Shown here in pieces: positions 10,113 through 17,888 of a stretch of 26,154 nucleotides of DNA (position 1 is the first letter of the stretch; each line of letters starts with the position of its first letter). The notes beneath the pieces were generated by a model that saw nothing but the letters and a program-made list of their open reading frames with translations, did not search any database and was not told the DNA's origin. The position numbers were made by a program, and so were the translations under genes. Origin of the DNA: an uncultured Sutterella sp. (lineage in GTDB: Bacteria; Pseudomonadota; Gammaproteobacteria; Burkholderiales; Burkholderiaceae_F); the NCBI GenBank assembly GCA_900770335.1, contig CAAGKD010000142.1, positions 1-26,154 on the forward strand. The letters run 5' to 3'.

Positions 10113-10724
10113 TCAGGCCTTCTGCGAAGCGGCGAGGATCGCCCGCCCCCAGGCGAGGACGCGCTCGCGGAAGGCCTGCGGAGAGCCGGCGTTCACGATG
10201 ACGTCGTCGGCCGCGAGCAGACGCTGCCGGCGCGACGTCTGGGCCGCGAGGATGCGCCGGGCCGATTCCTCCGCGAGCCCCGAGCGCGCCTTGAGGCGCT
10301 CGATCTGAAGCGCCTCGGGCGCGTCGATGACGAGAATCCTGTCGGCGCGCCGCCGCGCTGCGGGCGACTCTATGAGAAGCGGGCAGTCATAGACCGCGAC
10401 GGGAAAGCGCGAGCGGGCCTCAAGAAGCCGCGCGTCGACGATGCGCGCTAGATGCGCGTGAACGATTCTCTCGAGCAAGCTTCTCGCGGTCGGGTCCGAG
10501 AAGACGAGCGCGCGCATGCGCGGGCGGTCGAGCGCTCCGTCGGGAGCGGCCATCTCCGGGCCGAAGGCCGTAAGGATCTCCGGCATCGCGGCGCCGCCCG
10601 CGGCGGTGAGGGAGCGCGAAACGGCGTCCGCGTCGACGACGGGGAATCCGAGCGAGTGAAGGACGGTTGCGGCCGTGCTCTTGCCCGAACCCGCGCCGCC
10701 CGTGAGGCCGAGCGTCCATGCCAT
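10113..10724 (-). CDS. coaE: Dephospho-CoA kinase
   Basis: CoaE phosphorylates the 3' hydroxyl of the ribose in dephospho-CoA, the last step of coenzyme A synthesis. The 203-residue product has the P-loop GGAGSGKS at residues 9-16, then VVDADAVSR at the substrate site, DCPLLIES in the lid region and QIERLKARSGLAEESA. Length is typical. In many beta-proteobacteria the preceding genes are pilB, pilC and pilD. Here a tRNA with its terminator lies directly upstream, so coaE must have its own promoter or depend on read-through. No clear promoter is visible in the 28 bases before the hairpin. Confidence 0.96.
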   Translation of the reverse strand: MAWTLGLTGGAGSGKSTAATVLHSLGFPVVDADAVSRSLTAAGGAAMPEILTAFGPEMAAPDGALDRPRMRALVFSDPTARSLLERIVHAHLARIVDARLLEARSRFPVAVYDCPLLIESPAARRRADRILVIDAPEALQIERLKARSGLAEESARRILAAQTSRRQRLLAADDVIVNAGSPQAFRERVLAWGRAILAASQKA

Positions 10725-10754
10725 GGCGGGGCTTCCTCAAGGAAATCTGACGAA

Positions 10755-10794
10755 CAAAAGCAAAAGGCGCTGTTTCGCAAAGAAACAGCGCCTT
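10755..10794 (-). terminator. Intrinsic terminator after tRNA-Pro
   Basis: AAGGCGCTGTTTC (10764-10776) and GAAACAGCGCCTT (10782-10794) form a perfect 13-bp stem with a 5-base loop. Read on the minus strand, it is followed by TTTTGCTTTTG. It lies 7 bases beyond the CCA end of the tRNA. Confidence 0.92.
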
Positions 10795-10801
10795 GAAATC
10801 C

Positions 10802-10878
<77 letters not shown>

Positions 10879-10898
10879 AGTCTTTCACCGTCGAACGC

Positions 10899-11897
10899 TT
10901 ATCGATCACGTCTAACAGTGAAGGACAGCAATTCTAGCAGACTGTCGTTGAAAATGGAAGAGGGAAGTTTTGAAAGCGCCTTGCGACCTCTTTCGAGCTC
11001 CGCCTCTGCCCGACTTCTGCATCGGTCAAGAGAAGCGGATCCTATCACGATTTCAGAGATTTTGTCAAAGTCCCCGTTGCCCTGGCGGACGGCCTCGTCG
11101 ATGAGCGCCCGCTCCTCGGCGGTCGCGCTTTCGCGGGCGTAGATGAGGGGCAGGGTCATCTTGCCCTCGCGCAGGTCCGCGCCGAGATTTTTGCCAATGT
11201 CGGCCGCGACGCCCGTGTAGTCGAGGATGTCGTCGGCGATCTGGAAGGCGTTGCCGAGCGCGAGCGCGTATTCGGCGACAGCCTCCTCGCGCTCCTCGCC
11301 GCACTCGGCGATCGCGGCGGCCATGCGAGCGCCCGCCTCAAAGAGACACGCCGTCTTGCGCTCGATCACGCGGAAGTACCGCTCCTCGTCGACGGACGGA
11401 TCGTGGGCGTTGACCATCTGGATCACCTCGCCCTCGGCGAGGCGGTTGGCGGCGTTCGAGAGCGCCTCCATGACGCGCAGGTTCCCCGCGCGCACCATCA
11501 TTTGGAAGGAGCGCGTGTAGAGGAAGTCGCCCACGAGCACGGCCGCGCCGTTGCCCCAGCGGGCGTTGGCTGTCGGACGGCCGCGGCGCATGGCGCTCTC
11601 GTCGACGACGTCATCGTGCATGAGGGTCGCCGTGTGCAGCAGCTCTATGGTCGCTCCGAGGTAGTTGCAGAGCTCCCCGGTGTAGCCGAGCGCGCGGCAG
11701 ATGAGGATCAGCAGGGCCGGGCGCATGCGCTTGCCGCCCGCGCTCGTGATGTACTCGCTGATCTCCTTCATGCGGCTCACGTCGCTCGCGAGCTCGCCGC
11801 GGATGACGTCATCCACGGCCTGCATGTCCTTGGCGATGGGGGCGAGGAGCCGGCGCGCGAGCGCTTTGGGGTCCGCCGGGGAGGGGGTGTCTGTCAT
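10899..11897 (-). CDS. ispB: Polyprenyl diphosphate synthase (octaprenyl type)
   Basis: IspB builds the long all-trans isoprenoid side chain of quinones by adding isopentenyl units. The 332-residue product has both aspartate-rich motifs: DDVVD at residues 95-99 and DDILD at 222-226. GGKRMRP (54-60) and a GDFLYTRSF segment (123-131) are also present. The start ATG at 11897 gives the usual N-terminus length. A longer frame upstream is GC-rich noise. The ribosome binding site is poor. The gene is divergent from rplU, a conserved pairing in proteobacteria. Chain length cannot be read from the sequence, so octaprenyl is by family habit. Confidence 0.95.
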   Translation of the reverse strand: MTDTPSPADPKALARRLLAPIAKDMQAVDDVIRGELASDVSRMKEISEYITSAGGKRMRPALLILICRALGYTGELCNYLGATIELLHTATLMHDDVVDESAMRRGRPTANARWGNGAAVLVGDFLYTRSFQMMVRAGNLRVMEALSNAANRLAEGEVIQMVNAHDPSVDEERYFRVIERKTACLFEAGARMAAAIAECGEEREEAVAEYALALGNAFQIADDILDYTGVAADIGKNLGADLREGKMTLPLIYARESATAEERALIDEAVRQGNGDFDKISEIVIGSASLDRCRSRAEAELERGRKALSKLPSSIFNDSLLELLSFTVRRDR

Positions 11898-11988
11898 GAT
11901 TGTCGGAGTTTCTTGAGAGAAGGGGACGCCGGTCCGGACGCGAGGGTGATCCGCGTCCGCGCGCCTTGCGGCGCGCCCGGGCGTGTTG

Positions 11989-11994
11989 AGTATA
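11989..11994 (-). promoter_or_regulatory. Candidate -10 box for ispB
   Basis: The minus strand reads TATACT here, matching five of six bases of TATAAT in otherwise GC-rich DNA. No good -35 box is seen. Transcription would begin about 85 bases before the ispB ATG. Confidence 0.4.
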
Positions 11995-12117
11995 GCGGCG
12001 CGGCCCGCGGGCGCCTCGCGCGGGCTTCTCCCGACGGCCCGTCCGGGCCGCTTGCCGCGGGCTTTCACCGCGCCGGCCGTCGGGCCGCGCTTTCGCGAGA
12101 AAATCCGGGCCTTTCGC

Positions 12118-12147
12118 TTGACGCGGGCGTTCGGGCGGGTGAATAAT
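12118..12147 (+). promoter_or_regulatory. Sigma-70 promoter for rplU-rpmA
   Basis: TTGACG (12118-12123) and AATAAT (12142-12147) are separated by 18 bases, each one base from consensus. The predicted start near 12154 leaves a leader of about 130 bases before rplU. In that leader GCTTCG (12231-12236) can pair with CGAAGC (12265-12270), right next to the ribosome binding site. Confidence 0.75.
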
Positions 12148-12286
12148 GCGCGTCTTTCCACGCAATGGGCCTGTCATGCGCGGCTTCCGGGGATCCGCTC
12201 CGGGCGCGGCGGCGGGCCGAGTACAAAAAGGCTTCGCAAGATTCCGCATTCCGCGGGAGCGAAACGAAGCGGCGAGGTTTCAATTC

Positions 12287-12598
12287 ATGTACGCGATCAT
12301 CAAGACCGGCGGTAAGCAGTACCGCGTCAGCGTCGGCGACAATGTCCAGGTCGAGCTCCTCGGCCAGGACGCCGACACCCAGGTTACCTTCAACGAAGTT
12401 CTCGTCGTCTCCGGCGAGGACGGCCTGAAGGTCGGCAAGCCCCTCGTCGAGGGCGCCACCGTCACCGGCACCATCGTCAGGATCGGCCGCACCGACAAGG
12501 TCCGCATCTTCAAGTTCCGCCGTCGCAAGCACTCCATGAAGTCGGGCGGTCACCGCCAGTACTTCGCGGAAGTTCGCATCGACGCGATCAACGCTTGA
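12287..12598 (+). CDS. rplU: 50S ribosomal protein L21
   Basis: L21 binds 23S rRNA in the large subunit. The 103-residue product matches the family length. It begins MYAIIKTGGKQYRV and ends with the KFRRRKHSMKSGGHRQYF region that contacts RNA. The start ATG at 12287 follows GAGG at a spacing of about 10 bases. A longer in-frame opening upstream is not conserved. It is followed 41 bases later by rpmA, the standard pair. Confidence 0.98.
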   Translation: MYAIIKTGGKQYRVSVGDNVQVELLGQDADTQVTFNEVLVVSGEDGLKVGKPLVEGATVTGTIVRIGRTDKVRIFKFRRRKHSMKSGGHRQYFAEVRIDAINA

Positions 12599-12639
12599 TC
12601 GGTTTCCAAATTTCTCTCCATTGAGCAGAGCAAAAGAAA

Positions 12640-12903
12640 ATGGCACATAAGAAAGGCGGCGGCTCCACCCGCAACGGTCGTGATTCCAAGGCGAAGCGTC
12701 TTGGCGTGAAGGTTTTCGGCAACGTGGCGGTCAACGCCGGCGGCATCATCGTCCGTCAGCGCGGCACGCAGTTCCACGCCGGCAACAACGTCGGCACCGG
12801 CAAGGACTACACCCTGTACGCTCTTTGCGACGGCGTCGTGCGTTTCGAGGTGAAGGGCGCGTTCCATCGCCACTACGTTCACGTCGAGCCGACGGCCCTC
12901 TGA
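12640..12903 (+). CDS. rpmA: 50S ribosomal protein L27
   Basis: L27 reaches the peptidyl transferase centre with its N-terminus. The 87-residue product starts MAHKKGGGSTRNGRDS, so it has no cleavable leader of the Firmicutes type. RLGVKVFG, IIVRQRGTQFHAG and FHRHYVHVEP are family signatures. It is co-transcribed with rplU and ends before a strong double hairpin. Confidence 0.98.
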   Translation: MAHKKGGGSTRNGRDSKAKRLGVKVFGNVAVNAGGIIVRQRGTQFHAGNNVGTGKDYTLYALCDGVVRFEVKGAFHRHYVHVEPTAL

Positions 12904-12938
12904 TCTCCCGACACTCTTGAGAGACCAGCCGGCCCATT

Positions 12939-13021
12939 CCGGAGGCGGCCCCGCCTGATGCGGGGCGCTCCGGACACGGATCGAAGAAAGCCCAGCGCGG
13001 ATCTCCCGGCTGGGCTTTTTT
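12939..13021 (+). terminator. Two hairpins after rpmA, the second an intrinsic terminator
   Basis: The first hairpin has an outer stem CCGGAG (12939-12944) with CTCCGG (12968-12973) and an inner stem GCCCCGC (12948-12954) with GCGGGGC (12960-12966). The second pairs AAAGCCCAGC (12987-12996) with GCTGGGCTTT (13009-13018) and runs on into T bases up to 13021. The second looks like a strong terminator separating rplU-rpmA from obgE. Confidence 0.9.
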
Positions 13022-13082
13022 CGTTGCAGGCTGCATACTGCACCAGACATTCTTCTCCCCGACTTCTCCATCGAGGCCTATT

Positions 13083-14171
13083 GTGAAATTCGTCGACGAA
13101 GCCAAAATCGAGGTTCAGGGCGGCAAGGGCGGCAACGGCGCCGCGAGCTTCCGTCGTGAAAAGTTCATCCCGAAGGGCGGCCCTGACGGCGGCGACGGCG
13201 GCCGGGGCGGCTCCGTCTACGCGGTCGCCGACCGCAACATCAACACGCTCGTCGACTACCAGTACACGAGAAAGTTCTTCGCTCCCCAGGGCGAGAACGG
13301 CCGCGGCGCGGACTGCTACGGCGCGGGCGGCGCGGACATCGTCCTGCGCATGCCCGTCGGCACGATCATCCGCGACACCGACACGGGCGAGACGGTCGCC
13401 GACCTCGCCGAGCACGGCGCGAAGGCTCTTCTTGCTGCGGGCGGCAAGGGCGGCCTCGGCAACCTGCACTTCAAGAGCAGCGTCAACCGGGCGCCCCGCC
13501 AGTTCACGCCCGGCGAGCCCGGCCAGTACCGCTCGCTCGAGCTCGAGCTCAAGGTCCTCGCGGACGTGGGTCTGCTCGGCATGCCCAACGCGGGCAAGTC
13601 GACCCTGATCTCCGCGGTCTCCAACGCCCGTCCGAAGATCGCCGACTATCCCTTCACGACGCTCCATCCGCACCTCGGCGTGGTGCGCGTGGGCCCCGAG
13701 CAGAGCTTCGTGCTCGCTGACGTTCCGGGCCTCATCGAGGGCGCCGCGGAGGGCGCCGGCCTCGGTCATCTCTTCCTGCGCCATCTCTCGCGCACGAAGG
13801 TGCTTCTGCACGTGATCGACGCCTGCCCGATCGACGAGTCGGTCGATCCCTTCGAGCAGGCGCACGCGCTCGTCGCGGAGCTCGAGAAGTACGATCCCGA
13901 GCTCGCGGCCAAGCCCCGCTGGGTGGTCCTCAACAAGATGGACCTCGTGCCCGGGGAGGAGCGCGACGCGCTCATCGCGAAGTTCCGCGAAGCCTTCGCC
14001 CGCGAGGGCGAGCCCGTCTTCGCGGTCTCGGCCGCGACGCGCGAAGGCCTCACGGCCCTCGTCAACGCGCTCGCCGAGAAGATCGACGCGGACCGCCGCG
14101 CGGAGCGCCAGTTCCTCGACGACGAGCGCTTCGATGAGGCGCGCAGCACGCCGTTCGACCCGCTCGCCTGA
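13083..14171 (+). CDS. obgE: GTPase Obg/CgtA
   Basis: Obg is an essential GTPase that acts in 50S subunit maturation and the stringent response. The 362-residue product has the glycine-rich Obg fold at 1-158 (GGKGGNGAASFRREKFIPKG). The G domain follows with G1 GMPNAGKST (166-174), G3 DVPGLIEG (213-220), G4 NKMD (284-287) and G5 SAA. It lacks a long extra C-terminal domain and ends soon after the G domain. The start is a GTG at 13083 with GAGG 6 bases upstream. The order rplU-rpmA-obgE is conserved, but here a terminator lies between rpmA and obgE, which suggests its own promoter. Confidence 0.97.
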   Translation: MKFVDEAKIEVQGGKGGNGAASFRREKFIPKGGPDGGDGGRGGSVYAVADRNINTLVDYQYTRKFFAPQGENGRGADCYGAGGADIVLRMPVGTIIRDTDTGETVADLAEHGAKALLAAGGKGGLGNLHFKSSVNRAPRQFTPGEPGQYRSLELELKVLADVGLLGMPNAGKSTLISAVSNARPKIADYPFTTLHPHLGVVRVGPEQSFVLADVPGLIEGAAEGAGLGHLFLRHLSRTKVLLHVIDACPIDESVDPFEQAHALVAELEKYDPELAAKPRWVVLNKMDLVPGEERDALIAKFREAFAREGEPVFAVSAATREGLTALVNALAEKIDADRRAERQFLDDERFDEARSTPFDPLA

Positions 14172-14187
14172 GCCTTTTGTCCAGGCA

Positions 14188-14239
14188 CCTCCGGGATGGC
14201 GGCGGACGGAAGGGATCCGGCGCGGCCGGATCTCGGAGG
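14188..14239 (+). other. Nested hairpin between obgE and proB
   Basis: GATCCGGC (14214-14221) pairs perfectly with GCCGGATC (14225-14232) around a 3-base loop. CCTCCG (14188-14193) can pair with CGGAGG (14234-14239) outside it. No T-run follows. It lies about 40 bases before the proB start, so it may be a processing site, weak terminator or control element in the leader. Confidence 0.45.
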
Positions 14240-14275
14240 AACGCACCGCAAACGCACTTCCGGCAGGAGGAAGAC

Positions 14276-15397
14276 ATGTCATCGTTGCTTGAGAACGCCA
14301 GGCGCATCGTCGTCAAGGTCGGCAGCGCGCTCGTCACGAACGATGGGCGCGGCGTCGACGTCGAGGCGATCGAGCGCTGGGCCGGTCAGATCGCTGAGCT
14401 GAGGCGCATGGGCCGCGAGGTCGTGCTCGTGAGCTCGGGCGCCATCGCCGAGGGCATGAAGCGCCTCGGCTGGACCTCGCGCCCCTCCCGCGTGTGCGAG
14501 CTTCAGGCTGCGGCGGCCGTCGGCCAGATGGGCCTCGCTCAGGCCTATGAGCAGCGCTTCGCCGCGCGCGGCATCGGCACGGCGCAGGTGCTTCTCACGC
14601 ATGCGAACCTCGCGAACCGCGAGCAGTACCTCAACGCCCGCATGACGCTCCTCGAGCTCCTTTCGCTCGGAGTCGTTCCGATCATCAACGAGAACGACAC
14701 GGTCGTGACCGACGAGATCAAGGTGGGCGACAACGACACCCTGGGCGCGCTCGTCACCAATCTCGTCGAGGCCGACGTCCTCGTGATCCTCACCGACCAG
14801 AGGGGCCTTTACACGGCCGACCCGCGCTCGAACCCGGACGCGCAGTTCGTCGCCGAGGCCTGCGCGGGTGATCCGAAGCTCGAGAAAATGGCCGGGGGCG
14901 CCGCAAGCGAGCTCTCGCGCGGCGGCATGATCACGAAGATCCTCGCCGCGAAGCGCGCCGCGCGCTCGGGCGCCGGGACGATCATCGCCTCGGGCCGCGA
15001 GGAGCGCGTGCTCGTCCGGCTCGCCGAGGGTAAGCTCATCGGCACGCACCTCTCGCCCGCCTCGACCGTGCTTCACGCGAGGAAGCAGTGGATCGCGGAC
15101 CACCTGCGCTCGGCCGGGCGCCTCATCCTCGACGAGGGCGCGGCCCGCGCGCTCGTCGAGAAGCACACGTCGCTCCTTCCGGTCGGCGTGCGCGCCGTCG
15201 AGGGGGACTTCCTGCGCGGCGAGGTCGTCTCCTGCGTCGACGCGTCCGGGCGCGAGCTCGCCCGAGGGCTCGTCAACTACGCAAGCGACGACGCGCGGCG
15301 GATCCTGCGCGCCCACACCGAGGATATCATCCGGATCCTCGGCGCATGCGAAGCGCCCGAGATGATCCACCGCGACAACCTCGTGGTCCTCGCCTGA
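14276..15397 (+). CDS. proB: Glutamate 5-kinase
   Basis: ProB phosphorylates glutamate, the first step of proline synthesis, and is usually feedback-inhibited by proline. The 373-residue product has the amino acid kinase fold first: IVVKVGSALVTNDG, VSSGAIAEGMKRLGW, PIINENDTV and VGDNDTLGALV. A PUA domain follows from about residue 275 to 355. The ATG at 14276 has AGGAGG 5 bases upstream, which beats the longer open frame from 14177. It follows obgE by 104 bases, a common order in beta-proteobacteria. Confidence 0.97.
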   Translation: MSSLLENARRIVVKVGSALVTNDGRGVDVEAIERWAGQIAELRRMGREVVLVSSGAIAEGMKRLGWTSRPSRVCELQAAAAVGQMGLAQAYEQRFAARGIGTAQVLLTHANLANREQYLNARMTLLELLSLGVVPIINENDTVVTDEIKVGDNDTLGALVTNLVEADVLVILTDQRGLYTADPRSNPDAQFVAEACAGDPKLEKMAGGAASELSRGGMITKILAAKRAARSGAGTIIASGREERVLVRLAEGKLIGTHLSPASTVLHARKQWIADHLRSAGRLILDEGAARALVEKHTSLLPVGVRAVEGDFLRGEVVSCVDASGRELARGLVNYASDDARRILRAHTEDIIRILGACEAPEMIHRDNLVVLA

Positions 15398-15401
15398 CCG
15401 C

Positions 15402-15557
15402 TAAAATATTCCGCTTGATTTTCCTGCGCCGGCTCGCGGCGCCCGGGGCTCCGATCCCTCGGGCGGACGGGCCGGCCGAAACCCTTTCTCCAACCCGATG
15501 GGCCCCGGACCGTCCGTGCGCGCGCTGCGCCCGAAGAGGAACGGACCGGAGCCCCGG
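15402..15557 (+). promoter_or_regulatory. Possible promoter and structured leader of proS
   Basis: TAAAAT (15402-15407) could be a -10 box. Downstream, CCGGGGCTCCG (15443-15453) is the exact reverse complement of CGGAGCCCCGG (15547-15557). Inside it, CGGACGG (15464-15470) matches CCGTCCG (15510-15516). The two nest, giving a long stem that ends 11 bases before the proS ATG and may cover its ribosome binding site. The role is unknown. Confidence 0.45.
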
Positions 15558-15568
15558 AACCATCTGCC

Positions 15569-17317
15569 ATGCGAGCCCGTTCCTTTTTCATCTCCACGCT
15601 CAAAGAAGCTCCCGCCGACGCTGACGTCATCAGCCAGCAGTACATGATCCGCTCCGGCATGATCAAGAAGCTCGCTGCGGGCGTGTACACCTACATGCCC
15701 CTCGGCCTGCGCGTCATCCGCAAGATCGAGAACATCATCCGCGAAGAGATGGTCCGTGCGGGCTCGATCGAGCTCCTCATGCCGATGATCCAGCCCGCCG
15801 AGCTCTGGCAGGAGACCGGCCGCTGGGAGAAGTACGGCCCCGAGCTCCTGCGCATCAAGGACCGCCACATGCGCGACTTCGTGATCCAGCCTACCTCCGA
15901 GGAGGTCGTGACGGACGTCGCTCGCCAGGAGATCAAGAGCTGGCGCCAGCTCCCCGTGAACTTTTTCCACATCCAGACGAAGTTCCGCGACGAGCGCCGC
16001 CCCCGCTTCGGCGTGATGCGCGGCCGCGAGTTCACGATGAAGGACGCCTACTCGTTCGACCGCGACGAAGCGGGCGCCGCGAAGTCCTACGACACGATGT
16101 ATGACGCCTACCAGCGCATCTTCCGCCGCATCGGCCTCGTCTTCCGCGCCGTGCGCGCCGACACCGGCTCGATCGGCGGCTCGCGTTCGCACGAGTTCCA
16201 GGTGATCGCCAACGCGGGCGAGGACGTCATCGCCTACTGCCCCGACTCGGACTACGCCGCCAACATCGAGCTCGCCGACGCCGCTTCGGTCCTGCCGGGC
16301 CGCGCTGCTCCGACGCAGACGATGGAGAAGCGCGCCACTCCGGGCAGAGAGAAGTGCGAGCTGGTGACCGAATATCTCGGCATCCCGCTTCTCTCCTCGA
16401 TCAAGAGCGTCGTGCTCGCCGCCGACCGCACGGACGAGAAGGGCGAGCCGCTGCCCGCGAAGATCGTTCTCGTGCTGCTGCGCGCCGACCACGAGCTCAA
16501 CGAGGTCAAGGCTGGCCACATTCCTGAGCTCAAGGAGGGCTTCCGCTTCGCCACCGACGCGGAGATCCTCGCCGCCTTCGGCTCCAAGCCCGGCTATCTC
16601 GGCCCGGTCGGCCTCTCCGAGGACGTCGCCGTCTACGCCGACAAGACCGCCGCCGACATGAGCGACTTCTGCTGCGGCGCGAACGAGGAGGGCTTCCACT
16701 ACACGGGCGTCAACTTCGGCCGCGACCTGCCCGAACCCGCCGTGATGGACCTGCGCAACGTCGTCGAGGGCGACGCCTCGCCTGACGGCAAGGGAACGCT
16801 CCGCCTGCAGCGCGGCATCGAGGTCGGCCACGTCTTCTTCCTCGGCACGCGCTACTCCGCTCCGATGCAGGCCAACTTCCTCGATGAGAACGGCAAGCCC
16901 CAGCCCATGCAGATGGGCTGCTACGGTATCGGCGTCACCCGCGTCGCCGGCGCCGCCATCGAGCAGCGCCACGACGACAAGGGCATCATCTGGCCCGACT
17001 CGATCGCGCCGTTCGAAGTGGTGATCTGCCCGATGAACTACGCCAAGAGCGAGGCCGTCCGCGCGGCCGCCGACAAGCTCTACGAGGATCTGCGCGCCAG
17101 GGGCGTCGACGTCATCCTCGATGACCGCGACATGCGTCCGGGCGTGATGTTCGCCGAGTGGGAGCTCGTCGGCGTGCCGCACCGCGTGGTGATCGGCGAC
17201 CGCGGCCTCAAGACCGGCGAGTTTGAGTACGCCGACCGCGAGAATCTCACCGAGAAGACGATGGTCAAGGTCGAGGACGCGGTTGAGTTTGTCGCCGGCC
17301 GCATCCATCGCGACTGA
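15569..17317 (+). CDS. proS: Prolyl-tRNA synthetase
   Basis: ProS charges tRNA-Pro with proline. A tRNA-Pro gene lies earlier in this window. The 582-residue product has the bacterial arrangement: a class II catalytic core with QPTSEEVVTDVARQEI and TKFRDERRPRFGVMRGREFTMKDAYSF split in the text around motif 2, then an inserted editing domain from about residue 225 to 400, then motif 3 (GCYGIGVTR) and an anticodon-binding domain at the C-terminus. The start MRARSFFISTLKEAPADA is typical. No rppH gene lies between proB and proS, unlike many relatives. Confidence 0.97.
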   Translation: MRARSFFISTLKEAPADADVISQQYMIRSGMIKKLAAGVYTYMPLGLRVIRKIENIIREEMVRAGSIELLMPMIQPAELWQETGRWEKYGPELLRIKDRHMRDFVIQPTSEEVVTDVARQEIKSWRQLPVNFFHIQTKFRDERRPRFGVMRGREFTMKDAYSFDRDEAGAAKSYDTMYDAYQRIFRRIGLVFRAVRADTGSIGGSRSHEFQVIANAGEDVIAYCPDSDYAANIELADAASVLPGRAAPTQTMEKRATPGREKCELVTEYLGIPLLSSIKSVVLAADRTDEKGEPLPAKIVLVLLRADHELNEVKAGHIPELKEGFRFATDAEILAAFGSKPGYLGPVGLSEDVAVYADKTAADMSDFCCGANEEGFHYTGVNFGRDLPEPAVMDLRNVVEGDASPDGKGTLRLQRGIEVGHVFFLGTRYSAPMQANFLDENGKPQPMQMGCYGIGVTRVAGAAIEQRHDDKGIIWPDSIAPFEVVICPMNYAKSEAVRAAADKLYEDLRARGVDVILDDRDMRPGVMFAEWELVGVPHRVVIGDRGLKTGEFEYADRENLTEKTMVKVEDAVEFVAGRIHRD

Positions 17318-17351
17318 CGAAAGCGCTCTGAGCGTCTGAACTGAATGCAAT

Positions 17352-17381
17352 GGGGGGCGGTCCGGGAGGACCGCCCCCCTT
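17352..17381 (+). terminator. Strong terminator hairpin after proS
   Basis: GGGGGGCGGTCC (17352-17363) pairs perfectly with GGACCGCCCCCC (17368-17379) around the tetraloop GGGA, followed by TTGT. The stem is 12 bp. The T-run is short. Confidence 0.85.
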
Positions 17382-17405
17382 GTCGTCAGGACCTTGCACG
17401 AGCAG

Positions 17406-17824
17406 TCAGCTTGCGCTTGAGAGGAATCGTTCTCCAAAGTACTCCGGAATGATGGATGTGGATGTGTTCACAACATAACCGATGCCCTTGAGAGCGTAGT
17501 TGTCGACTTGAATAGCAAGAAGCGAGTTCAGGACTTCCGAAAGGAACGGAGACTTTTCGGATTTTGCGATTCTCCGAATTTTCTCCATGTTGTTGAGAAT
17601 GATGGTCCTCCACTGTTCTTGGCTTAGGTTGTAATGAGTGAATCACCTGTACTGACTATTGATTTATATTGAGATTTAGAATTTCCGAGCTTCAGCAGGT
17701 CGGTTTCTGAAAACGGTAGACACTGAAATTTTTCGGATATCCCATGACTGTCCAATTCTTTTTTGAAAGCGCCGAAAGACTCCGATATTGAATAATTTAT
17801 GTAAATATTACAAAATCTGTTGAG
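17406..17824 (-). pseudogene. Frameshifted remnant of an AT-rich foreign gene, family unknown
   Basis: This is the only clearly AT-rich stretch of the window. On the minus strand two adjoining frames look like protein. The first, 17824-17624, contains SESFGAFKKELDSHGISEKF and CLPFSETDLLKLGNS and stops at TAA. The second, 17642-17406, contains NLSQEQWRTIILNNMEKIRR, SPFLSEVLNSLLAIQVDNYA and STSIIPEYFGERFLSSAS. They are one base out of step and overlap near 17624-17642, as expected of one gene of about 140 codons broken by a frameshift. The first part has no ATG or GTG start, so the 5' end is also missing. A 60-codon piece from the ATG at 17588 could still be translated. I do not recognise the family. 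Base and codon use differ sharply from both neighbours, which argues for transfer and decay. Confidence 0.5.
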
Positions 17825-17888
17825 TTACAAAATGATTTGTTGGTTCTGAAATTTTCTTTGCAGAAAACTTGCCGTGAGGACAGGCCGC

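Noticed and set aside
17386..17646. An 86-codon minus-strand frame in the AT-rich island
   Set aside because: Its translation is rich in His, Arg and Ser with no fold-like pattern. The overlapping frame ending at 17406 reads as a plausible protein end.
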